Shown here: in pieces, positions 11,380 to 23,001 of the stretch | Position numbering within the stretch: the stretch's first letter is position 1 | Layout: every line of letters begins with the position of its first letter | Assembly: GCA_025617745.1 (NCBI GenBank) | Contig: CM046856.1 | Location: 44,321,049-44,385,048, forward strand | Direction: 5' to 3' | DNA length: 64,000 nt | DNA from: Heliocidaris erythrogramma | Taxonomy: Eukaryota; Echinodermata; Echinoidea; Camarodonta; Echinometridae | Made by a program: the position numbers and the translations under genes | Notes under the pieces: generated by a model | Seen by the model: the letters and a program-made list of their open reading frames with translations, nothing else | The model's database searches: none | What the model was told of the DNA's origin: nothing

Positions 11380-12265
11380 TTTGAGATCTCTGAATTGGTT
11401 CCTCAGATGTGTTATCATTTATTCTATTTGCAGACGATTCAAACTTATTTTATTCTCATTCTAACCCTAATACCCTTCTTTCAACAATAAACAAAGAACT
11501 TAATAAATGCATAGTAGAATGGGTAAAAGCAAACAAGTTATCACTTAACATACTAAAATAAATAAATTTTATGGTGTTTAGTAACACCCTGCAAAACTTA
11601 CCTGGAAATGTATTTTTTGGACGACGCGCCGCTGGATAGGGTATCATCAACAAAATTCCCAGGGCTTACTATTGACGATCAACTAAACTGGAACATGCAC
11701 ATACAAAATATATCCAAAATTATTTCCCGGAGTATTGGAATAATGAATAAACTCAAACATTTCTTTCCAAGGAACACACTTTTCACACTATACTTTTCAC
11801 TGATATTACCTTATCTTAATAATGGAATAATAGCTTGGGGTAACACTAATAAATATCTTACTGATAAAATGAAATAAAATAAAATAAAATCTTACAAAAG
11901 ATAATCATTAGGATAATGCATAATACTCCTGTTCGTTCACATAGCGATCCTTTATTTTACGAATCAAAAAATCTACAGTTTCCAGATTTATTTCTTTTTC
12001 AAAGAGGACAATTCATGTATAAATTGAATAAAAACGAACTGCCACACGCTTTCGATAACATGTTCACAAGAAACAATTACATACATACCCAACAAGACAA
12101 TCCAACCGCTTCCACCTTCCCCGCACCCGCACTCTCTTTGCACACAAACACGTCTCTTTCTACGGCCTGAAATACTGGAACTTACTTAGCAGCGACATAA
12201 TCAAGTCCCAAAGTCTAAACTGTTTCAAAAGTATGTTGAAGAAACACCTTCTTCAACTGCAATGA
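11380..12265 (+). pseudogene. 3' fragment of a CR1/jockey-group LINE reverse transcriptase
   Basis: Plus-strand frames in succession give FADDSNLFYSHSNPN (catalytic ADD at about 11430), NKCIVEWVKANKLSLNI, a TKFPGLTIDDQLNWNMHI thumb segment (from 11608), FFPRNTLFTLYFSLILPYLNNGIIAWGN, and LFLFQRGQFMYKLNKNELP (about 11995-12050). This order is the RT palm-thumb and C-terminal region of jockey/CR1-like LINEs. Stop codons and frame shifts at about 11560, 11875 and 12168 show it is dead. The upstream RT and the endonuclease are missing (5' truncation). The C-terminal SLNCFKSMLKKHLL near 12215-12255 is typical of the end of such ORFs. A (aaaat)n stretch at 11868-11890 interrupts it. Confidence 0.82.
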
Positions 12266-12284
12266 ATTTAAACTGAGCGAGCAG

Positions 12285-12480
12285 GACCCACCTCTCTCTC
12301 TCTCTCTCCTTCTCCATTCTCTGTTTTACTCCCTTTTCACCCCTTCTTTTTCCTGCCTTCTCTCTTCCTTCTTCTCACACACAGACACACTCATTATCTT
12401 TCATTTTCCTCCTTTCTCCACCCTCCTTTTTTAAATTCTCTTTTGTTTCCACACCGTCACCGTCTTCCACTTCCACTTTA
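12285..12480. repeat. CT-rich low-complexity stretch
   Basis: Pyrimidine-rich DNA with (CT)n near 12292-12308. No gene seen between it and the minisatellite at 12675. Confidence 0.8.
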
Positions 12481-12674
12481 CTTTCACAATTAGTTTTTCT
12501 TGTGGGTTGAAGCAATAGTCCTTCTACCTCAACTCACTTATCAATTCTCTCTTATCAATAATTCGCTTCTCGTAATGATGCTTTATGGATTTAATATTAC
12601 TGAACGACCCACTCGTGATTAAGGTATATAAGTTCTGGATATGTAATATACAAGCTTTGCTTTTAAACCGTATC

Positions 12675-13272
12675 CGGACACCTACCCCCTGGACAACCAC
12701 CCCCGGATAACCACCCCTAGGATAACCACCCTCTAGGACAACTACCCCCTAGGACAACTACCCCCTAGGGCAACCACCCTCTAGGACGACTACCCCTCTA
12801 GGACAACTACCCCCGGATAACTACCCCCAGACAACTACCCCCTAGGAGAACCACCCTCTAGGACAACTATACCTCCCGGACAACCACCCCCTGGACAACT
12901 ACCCCCTGGACAACTACCCCCAGACAACTACCCCCTAGGACAACTACCCCCTAAGGCAACCACCCCCTAGACGACTACCCCCTGGACAACTACCCTCTAG
13001 GACAACTACCCCCAGGACAACTACCCCCGGACAACCACCCCCTGGACAACTACCCCAGACAACCACCCTCTAGGACAACTACCCCCTGGACATCCACTCC
13101 CTGGAAAACTACCCCAGACAACTACCCCCTAGGACAACCACCCCAGACAACTACCCTCGAGGACAACTACCCCCAGGACAACCACCCTCTAGGACAACTA
13201 CCCCCCGGACAACTACCCCGGACAACCACCCCCTGGACAACTACCCTCTAGGACAGCCACCCTCTAGGAAAA
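12675..13272 (+). repeat. Minisatellite C ('ggacaactacccccta' family)
   Basis: About 40 tandem units of 13-17 bp, consensus ggacaactaccccct(a). The inverted version forms 20632-21560, and a short divergent plus-strand array lies at 52895-53045. Confidence 0.95.
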
Positions 13273-14160
13273 GTACTCAGATTGTAATCGAGATTAGTTC
13301 AGCTGCAAGCTCTTCCACACCAGAAACAAATATTGATCCTCATTATCTTTTATAGTAGATCAATGTGGGCAGAAAATTGTCAAAACTTTAAGCGTTTTGC
13401 TATTCAAGGACATGCCCTCCGATAGCCTTAACTTAATGGACATTTATCAACCTTTATCGGTAGCCTTGAATTTATACAAGTATCAGTGACACGAGATTCA
13501 TTAGCTTGCAAAAACACCATAGTCATAAATATGAAATAAGATAAATTCGTTGCACAAATATTCTACAAGCAGCCAGCAAATTAAAGACTGTGGTACTATA
13601 ATCATTAGCGTGACCAAAGAAGGGGCGGAGAAATTGACCTTATAAATGATACTTTGGGATTTGAGAGGCGCATTTTAGTTTGTCGGCAAATGTCAGCCTG
13701 TTCTATTCGTTATAAATATATTGGAATGTTTACTTGCACCCTCAACTGATAAGGCAAGCCACTGGCGTGCTGGTGGGGTGGTGCTGCAACCCCTTCGAAG
13801 TTAAACGCATTAAAGCGGCTTCCTTTCACATATCTTGTTAAACCTCGTCAACCTTTAAAAGTTCATACACATCAGTTAAACAATGTATACAAAATGTCTT
13901 CATGGACCGTCAAATTAGTGCGCATGGTTTGTTTCGTTTTAGGAACCATAATCTATTTATCTTACATGTTTACATTTTTCAAGAGATTGTATTTGCTGAA
14001 CTTTCTTGTGATTCATATGTGTTCATGTCAATAAGTTTCGCGCAATTTACTGCATCTGCACGTAGCCTGAATGTCATCAGCCTAGCCATATAAACGTGCT
14101 CGCACACAGGTCGGTCGTGTGATCAGTCTAAACACACCGATATTTCATGATTAATTCATA
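13273..14160. other. Unassigned DNA
   Basis: No gene, tRNA or repeat structure recognised. The 63-codon frame at 13902-14093 has no family resemblance I can name. Confidence 0.4.
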
Positions 14161-14162
14161 AC

Positions 14163-15147
14163 AAGAGCCCCAGGGGGCACGACGCTCACCTGAGGTGGAT
14201 CAATTCACATCTGGTGCATGTTCTCTCTAGCACCACCAGGAGATATGTTAGAAATTGAAACAACTAGGAGGATGTACATGAGATGATGTTAGAAATTAAC
14301 ATAATTCCCCCCCCCCCCACCCCATGGTCTACAATGTCATGTATTATTTGAATCTTCTACATCTAAGGATGATTCCCACCAAGTGTGGTTGAATTCCGAT
14401 CATGTGTTTTGGAGAAGATCAGAATGTACATTTTGCCTGGCAGCGCCCCCCCCCCCCCTCCAGTATGTTACCCCCACAGGGCCCCTATAGGGCCACTCAG
14501 AGAAATTTCATGAACAACATTCATTTTTCATCTATAGAGGTATCTCCATACACAATACCAAGTCTGAGCTATGCCTGGTTCTGGAGAAGAAGATGTTTGA
14601 AATTTACATAGCTTTTACAATTGGGGGCCTTCCCCCTGGGCCCCCTGGGGGCCAGGATGATTCCTACCAAGTTTGGTTGAATTCCGATCATGTGTTTTCG
14701 AGAAGAAGATCAGAATGTACATTTTGCCTGGCACCGCCCCACCCCCTCCAGTATGTTACCCCCACAGGGCCCCTATAGGGCCACTCAGAGAAATTTCATG
14801 AACAACATTCATTCTTCATCTATATCCATACACAATACCAAGTCTTAGCTATATGCCTGGTTCTGGAGAAGAAGATGTTTGAAATTTACATAGCTTTTAC
14901 AATTGGGGGCCCTCCTCCTGGGGGCCACATGTACCATTTTAGCAACTTTGGGTCCTGTACCCTAAGGATGATTCCTACCAAGTTTGGTTGAATTCCGATC
15001 ATGGGTTTTGGAGAAGAAGATGAAAATGTAAAAAGTTAATGGACGACGCACGACGCACACGACGGACGACGCACGATGGACGACGGACGCCGGACAAATT
15101 TCCATCGCAATAGCTCACACGAGCCTTAGGCTCAGGTGAGCTAAAAA
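14163..15147 (+). mobile_element. Dispersed repeat with 'gctcacctga/tcaggtgagc' ends and internal duplication
   Basis: Begins caagagccccagggggcac and ctcacctgag, and ends gagccttaggctcaggtgagctaaaaa, so the ends are inverted over gctcacctga. Internally, a block of about 296 bp is duplicated in tandem (atgttacccccacagggccc at about 14465 and 14753). Close to the 3' end is a (gacgac)-rich run at about 15040-15090. Elements with these ends are, to my knowledge, common in marine invertebrate genomes and lack coding capacity. Confidence 0.75.
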
Positions 15148-15960
15148 GGCCGGAATTCTACGCAACCAATTACAGAAGTCAAACTAAGATAGGCCAAACC
15201 TAGAAATCTTACTTTTTTAAGAAACCATTTAACTGGTTAATTTCCACGATTAACAGCACTTCTAACCAATTAACAAATTTACCTTGTTTCTACGAGTCGA
15301 TTCTTTCTCATAGTTTGGGTGTTCTACGTTTTGTGTGGCAACATAAAAAGGCCGTTTTCAAACAAAATTGGCCAGAATTCTACATATGAAATCATTTCCT
15401 TTTTATGCTTAGCAGCTTCTTTGTCTCTTCAATATTCATATTCCTTTTTTAACGGAATTAAATTGTTAAAAAGTGAAAAAGATATAAGTATTTCCAAAAG
15501 TAGAAATTTATGTTTTGATGAATGATTGAATGGGCTCTATGGAGGAAAGTGCACAGCTGGGAAAGTGATACGCGCGCGCATGGATGGACTCGTAGAGAAT
15601 GCAACTTACTTTTTGGTATGGAAAGTTGAAATTATGGTGCAACAATTAAAAACAAAATTTATGACATTAACCTCCCTAACAATTCATTAAAAAAAACATG
15701 TGGAAACACCCAGTAAGAAAGAATACACACAGTATGTATACACACATTCTACAATATTTTTTGAAATTCCAGGAATTTTCAGTGTTCATTTCAGGATAAT
15801 TCATTTCGAAAAGTGGGAGCACTGCACTGCACGTATCCACACGGCGTTCATAAAGTGCTTTTCGCCATGTTGGATTCGCGCATGCGCAATAGCGTATAAA
15901 AAGTTTTCTTTCGCTGTTTGCGTGTTGTCATCATTTTCTTTATCCAAGTTTACTTTTTGG
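15148..15960. other. Unassigned A+T-rich DNA
   Basis: No supported gene. The open frame overlapping its end (15700-16146) runs into a SINE tail and is not a gene. Confidence 0.4.
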
Positions 15961-15984
15961 AGACACCTCCCCCTCCCCCTCCGA

Positions 15985-16146
15985 CTGGCTGGAATGCTCC
16001 CCAGGGAGTGGAGAATGTGCATGCATTGTGTGCGGGCGTGCCAGAATCCAACGACCGGGGTAATAATATATATCCAGCGCTTTGAGCCAGTTTGGGTAAG
16101 GCGCTTTATAAATGCCAGGTATTATTATTATTATTATTATTATTAA
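15985..16146 (+). mobile_element. 5'-truncated SINE, 3' part with (ATT)n tail
   Basis: Contains ggctggaatgctccccaggg, the gagtggagaatgtgca block and tgtgcgggcgtgccagaatcc, matching the body of the full SINE at 32717-33073 (minus). It then ends in gcgctttataaatgccaggt plus (att)n, a tail type shared by many SINEs that borrow LINE machinery. The promoter boxes are missing. Confidence 0.75.
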
Positions 16147-16294
16147 ATACTGACCAATCACGGACGATCAAAGATTGATACCGATAGTTTAAACTACTAA
16201 TTTCAAAATAAAAATCATTTGTCCCCATTTTTCGACCTAAAAAGAATACCATGTAAACTAGAAATGTGCATTGCTGGGGCCGCGCAATGCTAAA

Positions 16295-19113
16295 TGTATC
16301 CCCGGCACTGGCAGCAATTTGAAGGAGGGACAAAGACCCTCCCCCATCCCCTCCCTCAAACAAAAGGATGGTGTAGAAATTAGATGTGTAGGTTTCACTA
16401 AGACACATCTACATATAAAATTTGAAAGAAATGTGTTGAGAGATATACCAAGATACATCTCCATACAAAATTTGAAAGAAATCCATCAAGAAATGTGGCC
16501 TGCAGAGTGCACTCACGCCATGCCCTGAAGTATGACCTTTGACCCTATAAAAGACGGAACACTGGTGGCAGCATCACCAAAAACTATAGGTTTTTAGATT
16601 ACACCAAGAGACACCTTCATGCAAAATTTGAACGAAATCCGTCAAGAAATGCAGAAGTAAGAGTGCAAGAAATGGAAAAATGAGCTTTGACCCTATAAAG
16701 GACGGAACAATGAGGGCAGCATCACCAAACAGTAAAGATGTGTAGATTATACCAAGATACATCTCCATACAAAATTTGAATGAAATCCGTCAAGAAATGC
16801 AGAAGTAAGAGTGCACAAAAGGGACAAATGAGCTTTGACCCTATAAAGGACGGAACAATGAGGGCAGCATCACCAAACAGTAAAGATGTGTAGATTATAC
16901 CAAGATACATCTCCATACAAAATTTGAAAGAAATCCGTTGAGAAATGTGGCCTGCAGAGTGCACTCACGCCATGCCCTGAAGTATGACCTTTGACCCTAT
17001 AAAAGACGGAACACTGGTGGCAGCATCACCAAAAACTATAGGTTTTTAGATTACACCAAGAGACACCTTCATGCAAAATTTGAACGAAATCCGTCAAGAA
17101 ATGCAGAAGAGTGCAAGAAATGGAAAAATGACCTTTGACCCTATATAAAGGACGGAACAATGAGGGCAGCATCACCAAAAATTAAATATGTGTAGATTAT
17201 ACCAAGATACATCTCCATACAAAATTTGAATGAAATCCGTCAAGAAATGCAGAAGTAAGAGTGCACAAAAGGGACAAATGAGCTTTGACCCTATAAAGGA
17301 TGGAACAATGAGGGCAGCATCACCAAACAGTAAAGATGTGTAGATTATACCAAGATACATCTCCATACAAAATTTGAAAGAAATCCATCAAGAAATGTGG
17401 CTTGCAGAGTGAACTCACGCCATCCCTTGAAGTATGACCTTTGACCCTATAAAAGACGGGACACTGGTGGCAGCATCACCAAAAAGTACAGATTTTTAGA
17501 TTACACCAAGGGACACCTTCATGCAAAATTTGAACGAAATCCGTCGAGAAATGCAGAAGTTAGAGTGCAAGAAATGGAAAAATGACCTTTGACCCTATAA
17601 AGGACGGAACAATGAGGGCAGCATCACCAAACAGTAAAGATGTGTAGATTATACCAAGATACATCTCCATACAAAATTTGAATGAAATCCGTCAAGAAAT
17701 GCAGAAGTAAGAGTGCACAAAAGGGACAAATGAGCTTTGACCCTATAAAGGACGGAACAATGAGGGCAGCATCACCAAACAGTAAAGATGTGTAGATTAT
17801 ACCAAGATACATCTCCATACAAAATTTGAAAGAAATCCGTTGAGAAATGTGGCCTGCAGAGTGCACTCACGCCATGCCCTGAAGTATGACCTTTGACCCT
17901 ATAAAAGACGGAACACTGGTGGCAGCATCACCAAAAACTATAGGTTTTTAGATTACACCAAGAGACACCTTCATGCAAAATTTGAACGAAATCCGTCAAG
18001 AAATGCAGAAGAGTGCAAGAAATGGAAAAATGACCTTTGACCCTATATAAAGGACGGAACAATGAGGGCAGCATCACCAAGAATTGAATATGTGTAGATT
18101 ATACCAAGATACATCTCCATACAAAATTTGAATGAAATCCGTCAAGAAATGCAGAAGTAAGAGTGCACAAAAGGGACAAATGAGCTTTGACCCTATAAAG
18201 GATGGAACAATGAGGGCAGCATCACCAAACAGTAAAGATGTGTAGATTATACCAAGATACATCTCCATACAAAATTTGAAAGAAATCCATCAAGAAATGT
18301 GGCTTGCAGAGTGAACTCACGCCATCCCTTGAAGTATGACCTTTGACCCTATAAAAGACGGGACACTGGTGGCAGCATCACCAAAAAGTACAGATTTTTA
18401 GATTACACCAAGGGACACCTTCATGCAAAATTTGAACGAAATCCGTCGAGAAATGCAGAAGTTAGAGTGCAAGAAATGGAAAAATGACCTTTGACCCTAT
18501 AAAGGACGGAACAATGAGGGCAGCATCACCAAACAGTAAAGATGTGTAGATTATACCAAGATACATCTCCATACAAAATTTGAACAAAATCCGTTGAGAA
18601 ATGTGGCCTGCAGAGTGCACTCACGCCATGCCCTGAAGTATGACCTTTGACCCTATAAAAGACGGAACACTGGTGGCAGCATCACCAAACACTATAGGTT
18701 TTTAAATTACACTAAGAGACACCTTCATGCAAAATTTGAACGAAATCCGTTGAGAAATGTGACCGCCAGAGCGCACACAAGAGTACACACAAGACATCTA
18801 TCAAAATATGACCTTTGACCCTATAAAAGACGGAACACTGGGGGCAGCATCACCAAAATCTATAGGGTTCCAGATTTTACCAAGAGACACCTTCATACAA
18901 AATTTGAACAAAATCCGTTGAGAAATGTGACCGCTAGAGCGCACACAAACTATCCCCAAAAATATGGCCTTTTACCCTATAAAAGACGGAACACTGGGGG
19001 CAGCATCACCAGAAACTATAGGGGTCCAGATTTTACCAAGATACACGTCCACAGGAAGTCTGAAAGAAATTCGTCGAGAAATGTGACCGCTAGAGCGCAC
19101 ACAAGAATGTGAC

Positions 19114-19147
<34 letters not shown>

Positions 19148-19194
19148 AACGCTGCTGAATCCAAAGTATCCTCCGGCATACTGCCGGGGGATAC
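16295..19194 (+). mobile_element. Satellite-carrying element, possibly Helentron/HINE-like; 902-bp higher-order repeat
   Basis: The interior is about 17 tandem monomers of roughly 146-157 bp, each containing tgacctttgaccctata, gacggaaca and gcagcatcaccaa. Six monomers form a 902-bp higher-order unit present twice (about 16720-17621 and 17622-18523) with near identity, plus partial units. The left edge carries TGTATCCCCGGCA (16295-16307). The right edge has a hairpin, arms GTATCCTCCGGCA and TGCCGGGGGATAC with a 3-nt loop (19167-19194 area). The left sequence is the inverse of the right hairpin arm. A (CGG)n run at 19115-19144 precedes the hairpin. Sub-terminal inverted repeat, tandem core and 3' hairpin resemble non-autonomous Helentrons; that assignment is inference. 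Minus-strand frames repeated every 902 bp are shadows of the satellite. Confidence 0.72.
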
Positions 19195-19199
19195 AATTA

Positions 19200-20160
19200 A
19201 CAAGATTTGAAAAATATTAGTAAAAATAATCATGGTTTTTTATACATTTCCATAGTAACCAAGACAGTGTTATTTGACCATATTTGGTTATCGTTTCTGT
19301 AAGATCCTGAGTTCTCCTGTCACCTGACATCGTTGTGGTCTGGTCTACTTTTTTATTTAAATCATAGTGAAAGCTGAAATGATGTCCAAAACTTGCATTT
19401 TTCCGTGTTTGGTAAGAGAAATCTCACTTATATTACAGTCCCATTAATACAAATAATTGATGCATTTTATCCATATCTCTGCAGGCTTACAATACAGAGA
19501 ATTCTGTTGTTTTTTAGGCGAATAATAGCCCAATCTTAAATAAACACGATTAAAACTACTTTCGAAAAATAAACTCAAGGGTAATTTCAAAGGCCTATTG
19601 TACTGCCCATAGAAATCATGTTCGGATTACGTAATAGGCGATTGTAATGTTCGCACATTTCTAAAGGTGATAGACAGGGTTATTGAAATTGCCTTCAGTT
19701 GATTTTTGGAAAGCAGTTGATTTTTGGAAAGTAGTTTTTATCGTGTTAATATTTTTCAACTGGTTTCTTTCAGCATTGTCTTTGACTTCGCCCGTGGCCG
19801 CTCGGCATGGTGCTCAACTAAATTTTGGGGAGGGGCACTGCCCCAACTTCGAAGACTTTAAAAACGATGGGCCTATCTATTTAACTTTTTTTTTAGGACG
19901 TATGTTGGGGGTTGTCAATGTTTTTTTGCATTGCACATCCCCAAAAAAATTATACTATGGCAATGCATGGCTATGCTCGTGCATGGGCACTGATTAGTGA
20001 TTAAAAAAAAAAAATCTGTTTGAGGGGTGAGGGGCACTGAAACTTAATGCCATTGATGGGGGGGGGGGGGGGGGCTGCTACGGAGAAAATTTTAAAAATC
20101 TAACTTTGATACGCTCATGATAACATGAGTATAGATTAGACAATAATCATTTTATGGAAT
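19200..20160. other. Unassigned DNA with a G-run
   Basis: No supported gene; G-run at about 20059-20074. The open frame at 19683-19997 has a hydrophobic start but no recognisable family and lies in repeat-like DNA. Confidence 0.35.
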
Positions 20161-20395
20161 GTTTTTTACACATCCTCTGTGACCTTTGACCTTGAGACCC
20201 CAAAATCTAATCAGGTCATCGTCCCTCCCATATGCATACATGGGCCAAGTTATAAACTGATCCAAAAACGGTTTATTGCGAGAACGTTATCGCGAGAACA
20301 AAAGGGAACGGACGGACGGACGAACAGACGGACGTACGGACGGACGGACGGCCCGAAAACATAATGCTTACGGTGGGCGGAGGCATAACAATTCA
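20161..20395 (+). mobile_element. Dispersed 'gacctttgacc...(acgg)n...ggtgggcggaggcataa' repeat
   Basis: Starts with ctctgtgacctttgaccttg, carries a (gacg)/(acgg) run at about 20310-20352 and ends cggtgggcggaggcataac. Related copies lie at about 48690-49056 and 51165-51265. It has no coding capacity. Confidence 0.7.
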
Positions 20396-20631
20396 TAGGC
20401 CTAATTAAATACTCACCAAACCCTTGGTTATAACTCCCTAATTTCCAGAAGATATTATTTTGGGAGAGAAACCTCATACCCTTCCCAGTTGGTATAAATA
20501 TTGTATATATTATAGAACTTAAAAGAACGTTAACTTTGAAAAAAAAATTACAGATGGAAATATTCAAACAGTACAATGCACCAATATACACCGAGTATAA
20601 ACACCCAACTGTTAAAACTAAGTCGTTATTG

Positions 20632-21560
20632 TCCGATGGTAGTTATCTGGGTGGTAGTTGTCAAGGAGATGTCCTACAGGGTGTTTGTTCTAGGGGGTCC
20701 TTGTCCTAGGGAGTAGTTGTCTGGGGGTAGTTATCCGGGGGGTAGTTGTCCTAGAGGGGTAGTCGTCCTCGAGGGTGGTTGCCCTAGGGGGTAGTTGTCC
20801 TAGGGGTAGTTGTCCAGGGGGTGGTTGTCGGGGTAGTTGTCCTGGGGTAGTTGTCCTATGGGTAGTTGTCTGGGGTAGTTGTCCAGGGGGTGGTTGTCCG
20901 GGAGGGGGGGGGGAATTGTCCTAGAGGGTGGTTGTCCTAGGGGGTAGTTGTCTGGGGGTAGTTGTCCAGAGGGTGGCTGTCCGGGGGGTAGTTGTCCTGG
21001 GGGTAGTTGTCTGGGGGTAGTTGTCCAGGGGGTGGTTGTCCGGGGAGGGGGGGGGGAATTGTCCTAGAGGGTGGTTGTCCTAGGGGGTAGTTGTCTGGGG
21101 GTAGTTGTCCAGGGGGTGGTTGTCCGGGGGGTAGTTGTCATGGGGGTAGTTGTCCTGGGGGTAGTTGTCCTGGGGGTAGTTGTCCAGGGGGTGGTTGTCC
21201 GGGGGGGGGGGGGATTGTCCTAGAGGGTGGTTGTCCTAGGGGGTAGTTGTCTGGGGGTAGTTGTCCAGGGGGTGGTTGTCCTGGGGGTAGTTGTCCTGGG
21301 GGTAGTTGTCCTAGGGGGTATTTGTCCTAGGGGGAAGTTGTCTGGGGGAAAGTTCTCCGGGGAGTAGTTGTCCTAGAGGGTGGTTGTCCTAGGGGTTAGT
21401 TGTCTGGGGGTAGTTATCCGGGGGGTAGTTGTCCTACAGGGGTAGTTTGTCCTAGAGGGTGGTTGCCCTAAGGGGTAGTTGTCCTAGGGGGTAGTTGTCT
21501 TAGAGGGTGGTTATCCTAGGGGTGGTTATCCGGGGGTGGTTGTCCAGGGGTAGGAGTCCT
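20632..21560 (-). repeat. Minisatellite C in inverted orientation
   Basis: About 60 units of 'gggggtagttgtcc', the reverse complement of the array at 12675-13272. It contains internal duplicated blocks of about 165 bp, each with a G-run before aattgtcctagaggg or attgtcctagaggg (about 20905, 21045 and 21205). Confidence 0.95.
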
Positions 21561-21719
21561 AGAACCCTTTTAAACATGTCCAACTGTTTTCAACATCACT
21601 TAAATTTGTGCAATCATATTTTTTTACTTATTAATATTTGATATTGTGCCATATATCTATGGAAAAACATTGTTATAATATTGTTATTATTTTATTCATT
21701 TTATGTTATGTACTACAGT

Positions 21720-22270
21720 ATTATGTTAATTATTACCCACGCCGATGAAATCGGCAGGGTTATGTAAAGGGCTCCGTATGTTGTTTGTTTGTTTGTTTGT
21801 TTGTGTACAAGATAACAAGAGAACGGGTGAACGGATTTGCACCAAATTTTCAGGGAATGTTCAGAAAGTGACAGGAAAGAATCGATTAGATTTTGGTGAT
21901 GATTGGTTGACCCCTGCACATTCTGTGTGACCTTGAAGTTTTGACCCTGTAGTAAAGTATAGGAACTTCAGTTCAGATAGTGACAGGAAAGAAACTAGAA
22001 AGATTGATGACCCCAAACTTCGCCTGCAGATGCAGAAATATTTTGGCCAATCAAAACACTCATTACTTCGTCTCACCAAAAGTCTATTTCAGGTTTATGA
22101 ATTTTAGAAGACTTTTAGACCCATTATTTGCCATTTCACTTCAAATCCGTACGAGCCTGCAATGAATATTCAAAGCCAACGTATCCCAGCAACAAGGGAT
22201 TTTTCGCGCGCTTGAACTACTACTGCGAAGCGGCTATGCGCGGCTCTATAGCTATAGCTTATAGCTAGCT
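21720..22270 (+). mobile_element. Dispersed repeat beginning 'acccacgccgatgaaatcgg'
   Basis: The sequence acccacgccgatgaaatcgg, a (tttg)n run at 21782-21803, and 'aacgggtgaacggatttgcacc' form a repeat head. A plausible matching end, 'ccgctaaggcgtgggtctgcc', occurs near 24150-24172, so the element at 22271-23001 may have inserted into it. No coding sequence. Confidence 0.55.
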
Positions 22271-23001
22271 TTACTGCGGCAGCCCGAACACGTAGTGTTC
22301 GGGCTGCGATGAGCAGTCCTTTGATTGCTTGGATCTCTCTTAATTACAAGGTCGTTTGTCAAAATGATAGCCATGAAACATGACATTAATTGATTTTAGG
22401 CTACTTTAGGTACTTACAATACTTTACGATTGACTGTCGTCTTTCTTTTCAATGAGGATGATACAAAAAAGGCCTATTTATCTCCAAAAGCCTGTACTAA
22501 AAACTTCCGTAGGTCGGTGTTTTGCTTGCAATGCGCATGCGTCAGCAGCTCCAATAATTATATAGACAAGAAGGGAGCATTATGAATATTCATTAAGACG
22601 AGTGACAGCGGCAGGAGCTCGAGCGAGTAGAGATCGCCGGATCACAGTGGATATATGAATATTCATTATTCCTGTGACGAAACCTACGCCGTCGTTGTAA
22701 TAAATATTTATAGGCGCAAGTGCCTATTTTCGCTTCTGCTTCAACAACATGGCGAATGGGACTGGTTTCGAAAATTGAGAGTAAAAAGCGACATTCATCG
22801 ATTCTACACATTTTTTAGGAAAAGCTGATTTGCGCAAAGTCTGTTTAGGTAAGTGGCATCGTATATATGATACTTTAATTTAAAAAAATTATTAGATCGC
22901 CATTTTTTCAATGGTTATTTGAACATTGGTAAATTGTGAGACCCACCGAATCGTACTGGTTTCACTCAGGACGCTGCCACTTCGTGGCAGCGTCCCGGGG
23001 C
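22271..23001 (+). mobile_element. Hairpin-ended element, copy 1 (731 bp)
   Basis: Starts TTACTGCGGCAGCC and ends CCCGGGGC. A hairpin lies at each end: 22279-22307 (arms GCAGCCCGAACAC / GTGTTCGGGCTGC, loop GTA) and 22970-22994 (arms GACGCTGCCAC / GTGGCAGCGTC, loop TTC). The two ends are not inverted copies of each other. Flanks TATAGCTAGCT and TAATAGCTAGA look like a decayed 11-12-bp target duplication. The interior holds an NRF1-like palindrome (GCGCATGCG, about 22535), a CCAAT box, two tatgaatattcatta motifs and gaaaatggcg-like sequence, resembling a promoter. Other copies: 60983-61550, 62194-62913 and, inverted, 63156-63864. Confidence 0.8.

Noticed and set aside
12675..13272. Repetitive protein gene encoded by the 'ggacaactacccc' array
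   Set aside because: Unit length varies between 13 and 17 bp, breaking any frame.
16572..18268. Repeated minus-strand open frames of 64-80 codons with near-identical sequence every 902 bp
   Set aside because: They follow exactly the satellite monomers and stop within each unit; they are shadows of the tandem repeat, not a gene family.
20250..20364. Coding region with RTDGRT-type repeats
   Set aside because: Translation of the (acgg)n run in a dispersed repeat.
22593..22811. Conserved 72-78-codon minus-strand frame in hairpin-ended copies 1 and 3
   Set aside because: Copies share DNA, the frame has indels between copies, and the region looks like promoter sequence.
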